From Nitrososphaerota archaeon (GTDB taxonomy: Archaea > Thermoproteota > Nitrososphaeria > Nitrososphaerales > Nitrosopumilaceae): DNA of 43,918 nucleotides. This document shows positions 16,067-24,300 of the stretch, in pieces (within the stretch, counting starts at the first letter, position 1; the number at the start of each line of letters is the position of its first letter). The stretch lies in the NCBI GenBank assembly GCA_016215465.1, contig JACRJT010000033.1, positions 1-43,918 on the forward strand. Reading direction: 5' to 3'. A model generated the notes under the pieces. The model saw only the letters and a program-made list of their open reading frames with translations. It ran no database searches and was not told the DNA's origin. Both the position numbers and the translations under genes were made by a program.

Positions 16067-17104
16067 TTGTGTAGTAACGTCTTGAATCGCTTCTCAAAAA
16101 TGCTATTTATCCTAGTAGTAACTGCGATTTTGACTACGTTTTATTTTGCCTATCCAAATTCCAGCAATGCGAACACTGGGGAAAAAACATTCCTTTCACA
16201 CAATGGTGCAGTGATTAAAACCACTGGAGATATTTTGGATCCTGTTTATCTGCCACAAACAGTGGAATTTGATCCGGACAAATATCTGAGGGAATTCAAC
16301 TATGGCCGAGTATCAAAGCTATCTGATGGTACAACCCTACGCGAGTTTACAATAATTGCAGAAGATGACAAAATAATGGAAATCTCCCCTGGTGTATTCT
16401 ATAATGTATGGACGTTTAATGGAACTGTTCCAGGTCCTACAATTAGGGCAACAGAAGGAGATCTTGTGAGAATACACTTCATAAATAATGGTGCCCGTTC
16501 TCACACGATGCACTTTCATGGAGAACATCCTGCTGAAATGGACGGCGTCTTTGAAATTGTTGGAGCCGGAGGCGGTCAATTCACATATGAGTGGATTGCA
16601 GGGCCAGTAGGCGTTCATCCATACCACTGCCATGTGATGCCTCTTGAGGAACACATCATACACGGCCTGTACGGCGTCTACATTGTTGATCCAAAGGAAG
16701 GCAGGCCTCAAGCAGACGAAATGGTCATGGTACTAAACGGATTTGACACTGACTTTGACACTGAAAACAATTTTTATGCGGCAAATACAATTCCGTTTTA
16801 CTATCAGCATCACCCAATCCAAATCAACACAAACGAACTCATACGCGTGTATGTGGTTAACATGGTTGAGTTTGATCCGATAAACAACTTACATCTGCAT
16901 GGGAACCTATACCAATACTATCCAACTGGAACTAGTATGGTCCCGTCTACTTTTACTGACATGATCACCCTTTCACAAACGGAGCGTGGAATAATGGAAT
17001 TTAGCTATTCGTATCCTGGAAAATACCTGTTTCATGCGCACAAGGTAGAGTTTTCAGAAAAGGGCTGGACTGGATTATTCTTGGCAAAGAACACGGAGAA
17101 ATAA
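16067..17104 (+). CDS. two-domain multicopper oxidase
   Basis: Secreted or membrane-anchored multicopper oxidase of 345 residues. Seen: N-terminal hydrophobic anchor or signal (about 11-30); first cupredoxin domain with HTMHFHGEHP (H146, H149, H151) and HPYHCHVMPLEEH (H184, H187, C188, H189, H196), including a type 1 copper Cys; second cupredoxin domain with HLHG (H276, H278) and FHAHKVEF (H323, H325). This is the short two-domain laccase/nitrite-reductase-like type, not the three-domain laccase. Likely oxidises Cu(I), Fe(II) or Mn(II), or a nitrogen intermediate, outside the membrane. The start could be TTG 16067, TTG 16082 or ATG 16100; the TATA box at 16042 slightly favours 16082. Followed 12 bp later by a ZIP transporter. 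Confidence 0.9.
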   Translation: MCSNVLNRFSKMLFILVVTAILTTFYFAYPNSSNANTGEKTFLSHNGAVIKTTGDILDPVYLPQTVEFDPDKYLREFNYGRVSKLSDGTTLREFTIIAEDDKIMEISPGVFYNVWTFNGTVPGPTIRATEGDLVRIHFINNGARSHTMHFHGEHPAEMDGVFEIVGAGGGQFTYEWIAGPVGVHPYHCHVMPLEEHIIHGLYGVYIVDPKEGRPQADEMVMVLNGFDTDFDTENNFYAANTIPFYYQHHPIQINTNELIRVYVVNMVEFDPINNLHLHGNLYQYYPTGTSMVPSTFTDMITLSQTERGIMEFSYSYPGKYLFHAHKVEFSEKGWTGLFLAKNTEK

Positions 17105-17116
17105 CTGATCAGTGCC

Positions 17117-18289
17117 ATGGAAGAACAAAAAAGATCAAAGGCAAAACTAATTGCAAGTGGACTGATTCCTTTTAGCTTTCTAATTGTCATGCTTGTGTAC
17201 ATTGTTGGTCCTGGCTCTACTATGATTGATCTTGGGGTAGCGCTTCCTGAGCTGACCATTGAAAAAATAGACTTTATCGAATCGGAAATACTAGTAACTG
17301 TCAGAAACACAGGACCAATCCCAGTGGATGTAACCGTTGCAGATGTAAACGACAGAATTCAGCCTGCCGCAATGGAGCCTGACAAGCATTTGGAAAGATT
17401 TGAAACGGCACTAGTAAAAATTCCATTTAGCTGGAACGAAGGCGAGCCATACACGATAGGACTCACAACATCTGATGGAACTAGATTTGAAAAAGGCGTA
17501 GATGCAGCAGCGCTTGCACTAAAGCCAAATTCGGAGACTGTGGGATTTTTGTTATTGATTGGAACATACGTTGGGGTAATACCAATTTTGATTGGCCTGA
17601 TGTGGATTCCATTCATTAGAAAAATCAGCAATCAAAAATACATTTTTTTCTTGGCACTAACTGTTGGATTGTTGCTATTCCTGGGAATAGATGCAATTGA
17701 GGAGGCACTTGAAGTTTCCTCAGAAAGCCTTGCAGGCACGTTTAACGGACCATTGCTGATAGCCACAACAGTTCTGATATCGTTGTTTGGCCTGTATTAT
17801 GCCGGGGAACGACTGACAAGAAAATCAAGTCTTACAAAACTCGCAAATCCGTACTCTGTTGCATTGATGGTTTCAATTGGAATCGGCCTTCACAATCTTG
17901 GAGAAGGCCTTGCAATTGGGGCAGCAATAGGCCTAGGCCAAGTGGCACTGAGCACGTTTTTGATAATTGGATTTGCGCTACATAACACTACTGAGGGAAT
18001 TGCAATTGCAGCACCCATTGCAAAGGAAAAAACATTCATTCGAAAAATAATTGGACTTGGCTTGATTGCGGGAGTACCTGCAATTTTTGGCACCTGGATT
18101 GGAAGCTTTGTCTACTCACCGTTTACCTCTGTTATCTTTTTATCAGTTGGCGCAGGCGCAATTTTCCAAGTAGTAATAGTGCTATCAAAGTGGCTTAGAG
18201 AATACGACAGAAGTTTTTCAAGCACTCCGGTAGTTACAGGAATTGCAATCGGTATGCTGATAATGTATCTTACCGGAATCCTAGTCTAA
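17117..18289 (+). CDS. ZIP-family metal transporter with extracellular domain
   Basis: Divalent metal importer of 390 residues. Seen: N-terminal membrane segment (about 11-31), an extracytoplasmic domain of roughly 105 residues (35-140) with a CARDB-like look (VTVRNTGPIPVDV), then about seven membrane spans. The metal-binding helices carry HNLGEG (H259, N260, E263) and HNTTEG (H289, N290, E293), the ZIP binuclear site. The extra N-terminal domain is unusual for prokaryotic ZIPs and could take metal from the oxidase encoded just upstream. It shares the twin-palindrome promoter. The stop codon overlaps that of the convergent CDF exporter by 4 bp. Confidence 0.9.
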   Translation: MEEQKRSKAKLIASGLIPFSFLIVMLVYIVGPGSTMIDLGVALPELTIEKIDFIESEILVTVRNTGPIPVDVTVADVNDRIQPAAMEPDKHLERFETALVKIPFSWNEGEPYTIGLTTSDGTRFEKGVDAAALALKPNSETVGFLLLIGTYVGVIPILIGLMWIPFIRKISNQKYIFFLALTVGLLLFLGIDAIEEALEVSSESLAGTFNGPLLIATTVLISLFGLYYAGERLTRKSSLTKLANPYSVALMVSIGIGLHNLGEGLAIGAAIGLGQVALSTFLIIGFALHNTTEGIAIAAPIAKEKTFIRKIIGLGLIAGVPAIFGTWIGSFVYSPFTSVIFLSVGAGAIFQVVIVLSKWLREYDRSFSSTPVVTGIAIGMLIMYLTGILV

Positions 18290-19644
18290 AACGGCTCTGG
18301 ATGTATGGTTATGACTGAATTCTTAAAATGACTTCGTATCTTTTGCTCTATCTGAGATGTCAAGTCATGGACGCTTTCAATTGAGAGGTCCTTGTCAAAA
18401 GAACAGTCAATGTCAATTTTTAGCAGATCATCAAAATACAAAGTTACTATATTCCCAATTTTCTTTATCTCGCCGTATTCCTTTAGGATCTCAAGTATCT
18501 TTTGGTCGGTTTTCTTGTAGTCTGACTTGAGAGTAGTTGGTATTGCGATGTGAGGCTCTAGGTGAATCGTGACATGGTTGATATCGGGAATGGTATCAAA
18601 AATTTTTTGCTCTATTTCCTCTGATACTTTATGGGCCTGTTCTAGATTCATCTCTCTGTTTACCATCACGTGTAGGCTCACGTATCGCATTTGATCCGAG
18701 GCGTAATAACTCACATTGTGCACACCCATAACACCTGGAACGTCTGATGCAATTTCATAAATTTTTGAATCCTTTGGAACGTCCTTCCAGCTTGGCTCAA
18801 AATGAATCGTAATTTCCGAGTTTGTGATCTCTTTTTTGATGTTTCTCTCAACGGTATCGCTTATCTCATGTGCCCTCTCAAAGCTTACGTTTCCTCGAAG
18901 CGACATGGTGATATCTACAAAGAACATGTCCCCCGACCTTCGCATGAGAACCGAACTTGCGTCAAGCACTCCTTGGGTGGCAAGTGTAATTCCTTTCACT
19001 TTGCTTACAAGCTCAGGTGAAATTATGTCAGTCAAGTCAAGCGCAGTTCTGTGGATTAGCTTTAGACTCAAAAATACAAGAAGTATCCCGAGAAACAACG
19101 CTGCAACAAAGTCTCCGTCGTGAAAGCCAAATGATACTAGAACAATTCCTGCAATGACAACTAGCGTAGAGCCCAGATCCATAGCCGCATGATAAAAGTC
19201 TGCTTTGAGCGTAACGCCGCCAATCTTCTTAATCGATCTGTTCAGGAGTACTATCCTAAAGATATCGGTGCATATCGTGTAGAGCGCGGCAATTAGAACA
19301 AGGGTGGTTGGAAATGCTGATGGCGGTGGACTCTGAATTCTGATTACAGCCTCGACAATAAAAAAACACGCAATTAGAAATATTGCTATTCCGCCAATTA
19401 GTCCCCCAAGCGATTCAATTTTTCCGTGGCCGTAGGTATGTTCTGCATCTGGGGGCTTTATTGCAAATCTTGCTGCCAATAACAATACCACCGTAACAAT
19501 GCTGTCAAGTAACGCATGAATGCTGTCGGTGAGCAGTGCAAGGCTGTTTGAAAAAATACCAAAAACAAGTTCCACTATAAACGCAGAAAGTATTGCAAAC
19601 AGCGAGAGCTTTAGGGTTTTAGTCCTTTGAACAAGCATTGGCAA
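18286..19644 (-). CDS. CDF-family metal exporter with three tandem C-terminal domains
   Basis: Cation diffusion facilitator of 452 residues. Seen: six membrane spans within about 10-205 and transport-site residues H43/D47 in TDSIHALLD and H152/D156 in FYHAAMD, the HDHD set typical of zinc exporters. The cytoplasmic part holds three consecutive ZT-dimer-like domains (about 211-284, 292-364, 377-451), each ending in TIHxEP (279-284, 359-364, 446-451); most CDF proteins have one. First codon TTG at 19644 or the ATG two codons later (19638). Transcribed toward the ZIP importer, with overlapping stops. Confidence 0.9.
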   Translation of the reverse strand: MPMLVQRTKTLKLSLFAILSAFIVELVFGIFSNSLALLTDSIHALLDSIVTVVLLLAARFAIKPPDAEHTYGHGKIESLGGLIGGIAIFLIACFFIVEAVIRIQSPPPSAFPTTLVLIAALYTICTDIFRIVLLNRSIKKIGGVTLKADFYHAAMDLGSTLVVIAGIVLVSFGFHDGDFVAALFLGILLVFLSLKLIHRTALDLTDIISPELVSKVKGITLATQGVLDASSVLMRRSGDMFFVDITMSLRGNVSFERAHEISDTVERNIKKEITNSEITIHFEPSWKDVPKDSKIYEIASDVPGVMGVHNVSYYASDQMRYVSLHVMVNREMNLEQAHKVSEEIEQKIFDTIPDINHVTIHLEPHIAIPTTLKSDYKKTDQKILEILKEYGEIKKIGNIVTLYFDDLLKIDIDCSFDKDLSIESVHDLTSQIEQKIRSHFKNSVITIHPEPF

Positions 19645-19697
19645 TTAGAATTGAAATTGCTGATATTAGTAATGTTCTGATCTAGAATAAATCATAC

Positions 19698-19709
19698 GAT
19701 AACGTTATC
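19698..19709. promoter_or_regulatory. 12-bp palindrome between CDF exporter and secreted protein
   Basis: Perfect palindrome GATAACGTTATC, directly before a TATA-like CTTTTATG (19710-19716) for the rightward gene, and about 55 bp before the CDF start. Possibly an operator for one or both. Confidence 0.4.
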
Positions 19710-19735
19710 TTTTATGAAGACGCAAGAAAAATAAT

Positions 19736-22591
19736 TTGAATAGACTGGTCTTGCTTTCGGGGATACTGTTATTGATTCCGTTATATGTGTCTGCAAGCGC
19801 TGCCTCAAACCCAAACCTTATCGTTTCTGCCGAAAATCCTGCATTTGGGAACCATTTTTCAGGCTCGATGGTGGTGGAGGTAATAATAAGCGATACTAGC
19901 ATTTCTGATACGTCTGACGGAAAAGGAGAACCAGATGTTACGATAAATGGCAACAACCTTCGAATGGTTCAGGCAACCGATGGGCGATGGTATGGATACT
20001 TTGCAAATGTGGACAAGGCAAAGATAGCTGACCAGATTTCCTTAGATGGCGGAGTCTCCGGAGTGGGCTTTGACTTTGGAGTTTTTTGTAGTAAGGACAC
20101 CACATCACTTGGCCCAACATTTACAGAATCTGCTGGCATTGCAGTCCCACGATCAATTACTGGAGCAACAAACGGAAATTCCGAGTTTGCTACATGTACT
20201 GGTGCTCCGTCTGGAGCGAACATCAATAATGTAGTGCGCAACCCCAAATCCATCAATACAAACTCTAACATATTATCTGGCCAAATCGGTCTTGACGCAA
20301 ACGCCTGGCCCCTCGTACAATTGTTTTCATTTAGCAACAATGTCGTGATCCAATACAACAGTGTTGGAACACAATCAGTCACACTAATCTATGATGATAT
20401 GTCAAACATTTCGCTAAGCCTTGATAGGCAAAATTATCCGCCGGGATCACACGTGTTTGCGACAATTCATGACATGCAGCTAAACCAGGATCCGACAGCA
20501 AGAGATTCTTGGACATTTAACATTAATCCGCAAACCGTATTCTATGACGCATTTACTGAGTCTGGTGCAAGCTCTGCAAACGGAGGAACTGGCCTTGTCA
20601 ATCTTGTTTCAAAGCTTTCAAGTCTGGGTTTTGAAAAAAATGGTAAACTGGCAATGAACCTTGGGCAGGTAGCAGATCTTGTACAAAATAACTTTCAGCA
20701 GTCTACTGCATCTGATGGCACTAACACATATTCAGAAATAGTGACCTTTGTTGAGACAGAACCAAACACTGGGATATTTGAAACCGCAGATGACAGCGCC
20801 CAGTCAAACATCAAGATGTTGTCAAGTGCGCCAAGGGGCCAATCTGCAACAATCGAATACGATTCAAAATCTTACTCTATAGTTTCGGGCCTAAACACTG
20901 CAGACATATCCTTGGGGGCGACTCAGATTCTCTCAGGACAAAGAATCCCACTTACCGTAGTGGATTCTGACCAAAACATAAACCCGTCATCAAGGGACAA
21001 ACTTGACGTTTTTAGAAGCTCTGCATTAATTCCAAGTCTGACAATAGGAAGTCCTGCAACTCTGGAAGATGTAGAAAGCGTCAAATTTTATGCCTCATCA
21101 ACTGATAGTCTCTCTGGAGGAACGTCAATTCCATTCTCAGTCCCAGACACAAATTCTGACAGACTTGTGTTAGATACGATATCCACTACCATGCCATCCT
21201 TTGAAAAAATATCACTAGGTCTTGGCGTATCTGCAGATGAACTAAAGACACTACTAATCGATACTAGTGACTCTGATAATTCTGGGACAAACTGGATTAA
21301 CTATGATTTGCGTTCCATTCAAAACCATCTTGGGATAAGTGATTTTTCCGATACTAGGGTATCATTGTTTTTTGGATTATCTGACTCAAGTCCTGTTACT
21401 TTGTTGAGTGCTGGTAGGATGACAGGTGCCCAGGGATTCATACAAAATGACACTGCTGCAACTCAGATTCACTCAAAATCTGGGCAAGCGTTTCTTGTAA
21501 TTGACTTTGATGCATCAAACAATTCCTCCCCATCCGGTGCTGTATCATCTGAAACAGACACGCAGCCAATTGTATTTGATTTGTTTTCGTTTGGCGAGGA
21601 AAATGAAAACTCGGTAAACAATGCAATATACCGATTTGAACTAAAAGAAAACGGCGTAAACACCGGCACTTTCACAGGCACATTCGAATACGTTATAGCA
21701 AATCAGCTAAACCAGTTTGATTCAAGCACAATCGCATCTCTGAGCACCATAAGTGATAATGTAAAATTCTTTGTGAATCAAAGGCTGATTGATGAAAAGG
21801 GAATTAACATTGCGTACTCTGACATTGCCAAGGTGGGACTGACAATTGGCACATCTGTCAAGACAGACATTAACACTCACTCTGGTGTAGTATCGTTAAA
21901 TTCAAAGACGTACCGATTTGGCCAGCCAGTTACCGTAAGACTTGTTGATCCTGACCTTAACGTAAAACACGACACAATTGACATTTATTTGACAAACAAC
22001 AATCCTGCTTCTTCAGACGTCGATACGGTAGCTGGCCCAAGCGGTGGCGCAATGCTTGAGGTTCTCATGAAAGACATCCGATACAAGCGTTGTACAATAA
22101 ACGGTGTAGACACCGGCGGCTTGGCGTCAACAGGGTTTAGCCTTATAGAGACAGGACCAAACACGGGAGTTTTTGAAGGCGTGTTCAAATTGCCGTCTAA
22201 AATATGCAATCGGGATGGAACTGAGCTAATCTCTTCAGCAGGTGGAATTGTCGACGTAAAATACACTGACTTTAGGGATGCATTTGGACAGCAGAACATC
22301 TTTACTCTTTCAAAACAAAAAGTTAAACAAGATTCAAAACCAGTCACGACGCCGCAAAATCCAAAACCCATCCCAACACCGCAAAGTCCTACAAACCAAA
22401 TAATCGTAAAAACTCCTTCAACTGCAAAAGTACTTGCCCCACTAAAACAAGTCAAGGCCGGAACTGCCCCTGGAATGGTTGAATGCAGAGAAGGATTTGA
22501 GCTAGTCATACGCTCAGCAACTGGCGCGCCAGCTTGTGTATATCCTCATACTGCAGAAAAACTGCGAAACCTAGGATTGGCTACCAGATAA
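19736..22591 (+). CDS. large secreted S-layer-like protein
   Basis: Extracellular protein of 951 residues. Seen: signal peptide (about 1-23, MNRLVLLSGILLLIPLYVSA); repeated beta-rich modules; a recurring turn ETxPNTGxF (340-349, 805-814, variant KENGVNTGTF at 637-646) and acidic loops VVDSDQNINP (408-417) and VDPDLN (737-742), like modules of thaumarchaeal surface-layer proteins; a Thr/Pro-rich linker (865-905); and a C-terminal cysteine pair (C917, C934) in the CREGFELV...ACV...TAEKL end. No membrane anchor. Possibly a surface-layer accessory protein bound by its C-terminus. The start is TTG at 19736 with a TATA-like element 25 nt upstream. Confidence 0.82.
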   Translation: MNRLVLLSGILLLIPLYVSASAASNPNLIVSAENPAFGNHFSGSMVVEVIISDTSISDTSDGKGEPDVTINGNNLRMVQATDGRWYGYFANVDKAKIADQISLDGGVSGVGFDFGVFCSKDTTSLGPTFTESAGIAVPRSITGATNGNSEFATCTGAPSGANINNVVRNPKSINTNSNILSGQIGLDANAWPLVQLFSFSNNVVIQYNSVGTQSVTLIYDDMSNISLSLDRQNYPPGSHVFATIHDMQLNQDPTARDSWTFNINPQTVFYDAFTESGASSANGGTGLVNLVSKLSSLGFEKNGKLAMNLGQVADLVQNNFQQSTASDGTNTYSEIVTFVETEPNTGIFETADDSAQSNIKMLSSAPRGQSATIEYDSKSYSIVSGLNTADISLGATQILSGQRIPLTVVDSDQNINPSSRDKLDVFRSSALIPSLTIGSPATLEDVESVKFYASSTDSLSGGTSIPFSVPDTNSDRLVLDTISTTMPSFEKISLGLGVSADELKTLLIDTSDSDNSGTNWINYDLRSIQNHLGISDFSDTRVSLFFGLSDSSPVTLLSAGRMTGAQGFIQNDTAATQIHSKSGQAFLVIDFDASNNSSPSGAVSSETDTQPIVFDLFSFGEENENSVNNAIYRFELKENGVNTGTFTGTFEYVIANQLNQFDSSTIASLSTISDNVKFFVNQRLIDEKGINIAYSDIAKVGLTIGTSVKTDINTHSGVVSLNSKTYRFGQPVTVRLVDPDLNVKHDTIDIYLTNNNPASSDVDTVAGPSGGAMLEVLMKDIRYKRCTINGVDTGGLASTGFSLIETGPNTGVFEGVFKLPSKICNRDGTELISSAGGIVDVKYTDFRDAFGQQNIFTLSKQKVKQDSKPVTTPQNPKPIPTPQSPTNQIIVKTPSTAKVLAPLKQVKAGTAPGMVECREGFELVIRSATGAPACVYPHTAEKLRNLGLATR

Positions 22592-22598
22592 AAAAGTA

Positions 22599-22612
22599 CT
22601 TTAATTTTTAAA
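22599..22612 (+). terminator. T-rich terminator after the secreted protein
   Basis: T-rich run (CTTTAATTTTT) some 10-20 bp after the stop, the form of archaeal terminators. The remainder of the gap 22592-22816 holds only a 30-codon basic ORF at 22663. Confidence 0.4.
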
Positions 22613-22662
22613 AATTACAATCGCAAGTCTGGCACAAAAATAAAATTCGTACTTGGCAGAGT

Positions 22663-22755
22663 ATGACGTTATGGCCAAAAAAACGAAAACGATCAAAAAA
22701 TAATGAAAACAACATTGTGATCACCTGGGTCAAAAAAGACACAAGAAGACTATAA
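22663..22755 (+). CDS. doubtful 30-residue basic peptide
   Basis: ATG to TAA, 30 residues, with 12 Lys/Arg. A second tiny frame (MAKKTKTIKK) lies inside it at 22671. No ribosome site is clear. Could be a microprotein or simply A-rich spacer. Confidence 0.15.
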   Translation: MTLWPKKRKRSKNNENNIVITWVKKDTRRL

Positions 22756-22782
22756 TCAAGTCAACTTTTGTTTTATAGAATA

Positions 22783-22790
22783 CATAAATA
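22783..22790 (+). promoter_or_regulatory. TATA box of the CFI-box protein gene
   Basis: CATAAATA about 30 nt before the ATG at 22817; the predicted leader is only about 4 nt. Confidence 0.55.
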
Positions 22791-22816
22791 CCCTGAATTG
22801 TTGTACAAGCCTAGAA

Positions 22817-23923
22817 ATGAGAGTATCTGGAATACTTGGCACTATAGTATTATCATTAATTGTCGTTTCATCCGGACTTTCAAGCAGTGTATTTGGCCAA
22901 CTAACGGATGGTACAATTCCTCCGCTCTCGGTAAAGACTGAGCTCCCCCTGTATGACGAGGGCGACTCTGTTGTTTTTAGCGGTCTTATAAAAACACCCG
23001 ATATCAACAATTCAATTGATATCACAATTCGAGTTTTGGGTCCGCTGATAAATGGAACCTCGAATAAAATTGTCACAGTTAACCAAATTCACCCAATTGG
23101 AGGTGCCTTTGAAGGTGCCTTCGTAGTTTCAGGCCCATTATGGAAGTCTGAAGGCGATTACAAAATTTTAGTAAATTATGGCTCACAAAAGGCAGAAGCG
23201 ATATTTCACTATAACGGCGGTAGTGGTTCAGGAATAGTTGACGTACCTCCACCAAAGCGAACCGAATGTCCTGAAGGACAAGCTGCAGTTAATGGACAAT
23301 GTGTCAAAATAGAATCCCCACCAGAGCAAAAACCGTCTTGTGGTACTGGGACAGTTTATGATGATGTATCTGGTACATGCATAGTTGCACCACCGGTAAC
23401 ATGCCCACCAGGACAAATGATGTCAGGTGGTCAATGCATTGATCAGCCACCAGTAGAAACAACACCTGTATGTGGTACTGGAACACACGCTGAAAACGGC
23501 ATCTGTGTACCGGACAAAAAAACCGGCGGTGAAGAAAAGTCAGGTTGCCTTATTGCAACAGCCGCATTTGGATCAGAGCTTGCACCCCAAGTACAACTAC
23601 TAAGAGAAATCAGAGACAACGTATTGTTTAGCACTAGTTCTGGAACAAGTTTCATGAGTGGATTCAACTCTCTCTACTACTCATTCAGTCCGACAGTAGC
23701 TGACTGGGAAAGAGAAAATCCAGCATTCAAGGAAGCAGTAAAGGTAACAATCACACCAATGCTATCTACCCTATCAATACTGAATCATGTCAACATTGAC
23801 TCTGAGTCAGAAATGTTAGGATATGGAATTGGAATCATACTACTAAACATTGGCATGTACTTTGTTGCACCGGCAATAGTGATAGTAAAGCTTAATGGCC
23901 TAAGAAAGAAAAGGGCCCTTTAA
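22817..23923 (+). CDS. secreted membrane-anchored protein with CFI-box C-terminal domain
   Basis: Surface protein of 368 residues. Seen: signal peptide (1-27); an Ig-like domain at about 35-135 with GPLWKSEGDYKILVNYG; four tandem Cys-pair units (C151/C162, C175/C188, C196/C207, C219/C230) that begin CPEG, CGTG, CPPG, CGTG; then a CFI-box domain from GCLIATAAFGSE (243-254) with helices to about 330, a C-terminal membrane span (333-357) and a basic cytoplasmic end (LRKKRAL). The Ig-like domain is shared with the three PEFG-CTERM proteins at 31.7-34.4 kb. Function unknown; structural or binding role outside the cell likely. Confidence 0.85.
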   Translation: MRVSGILGTIVLSLIVVSSGLSSSVFGQLTDGTIPPLSVKTELPLYDEGDSVVFSGLIKTPDINNSIDITIRVLGPLINGTSNKIVTVNQIHPIGGAFEGAFVVSGPLWKSEGDYKILVNYGSQKAEAIFHYNGGSGSGIVDVPPPKRTECPEGQAAVNGQCVKIESPPEQKPSCGTGTVYDDVSGTCIVAPPVTCPPGQMMSGGQCIDQPPVETTPVCGTGTHAENGICVPDKKTGGEEKSGCLIATAAFGSELAPQVQLLREIRDNVLFSTSSGTSFMSGFNSLYYSFSPTVADWERENPAFKEAVKVTITPMLSTLSILNHVNIDSESEMLGYGIGIILLNIGMYFVAPAIVIVKLNGLRKKRAL

Positions 23924-23955
23924 GATTCTTATATCCATACTCTAATACCTAATTT

Positions 23956-24282
23956 GTGCACGTAGAGTACGAAGAATTTGATTCTGTCGATGACATCTTT
24001 TCCTACATGGCATCTGTAATGCCGCCAATGAAAAACACCATGCCAATCAACTCGTACAAAGGGTACGTCTTTGCGTTTATCCCACTTGGCCACAGCAACG
24101 GAGACGTGTATCTTATGATATATGCAAAGGGAACCCTTGACGGACGAATACTAGAGTTTGATATCAACACCAAAGCCTACAAAAAGGTAAACGCAATAGA
24201 GCGTGCAGACAAAACCTACTTTATTGTCATGACGCCAAAAAGAAACACAATTGCAGATCAAGCAATCAAAAACCTGAACTAA
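23956..24282 (+). CDS. conserved-looking hypothetical protein
   Basis: Soluble protein of 108 residues; family not recognised. An acidic start, a Pro/Met-rich stretch (VMPPMKNTMPIN near 21-32) and alternating strands (GYVFAFIPLG, GDVYLMIYAKG, TYFIVMT) suggest a small alpha/beta fold. The GTG start at 23956 lies 25 nt after a TATA-like CTTATATC (23928-23935), so it is likely a leaderless single-gene message. Confidence 0.65.
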   Translation: MHVEYEEFDSVDDIFSYMASVMPPMKNTMPINSYKGYVFAFIPLGHSNGDVYLMIYAKGTLDGRILEFDINTKAYKKVNAIERADKTYFIVMTPKRNTIADQAIKNLN

Positions 24283-24300
24283 AATTATTTCTTAGAAATT

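Noticed and set aside
17932-17941. GGCCTAGGCC inside the ZIP gene, like the core of the oxidase operator
   Set aside because: Only the 8-base core is shared, flanks differ, and it lies in coding sequence encoding Gly-Leu-Gly.
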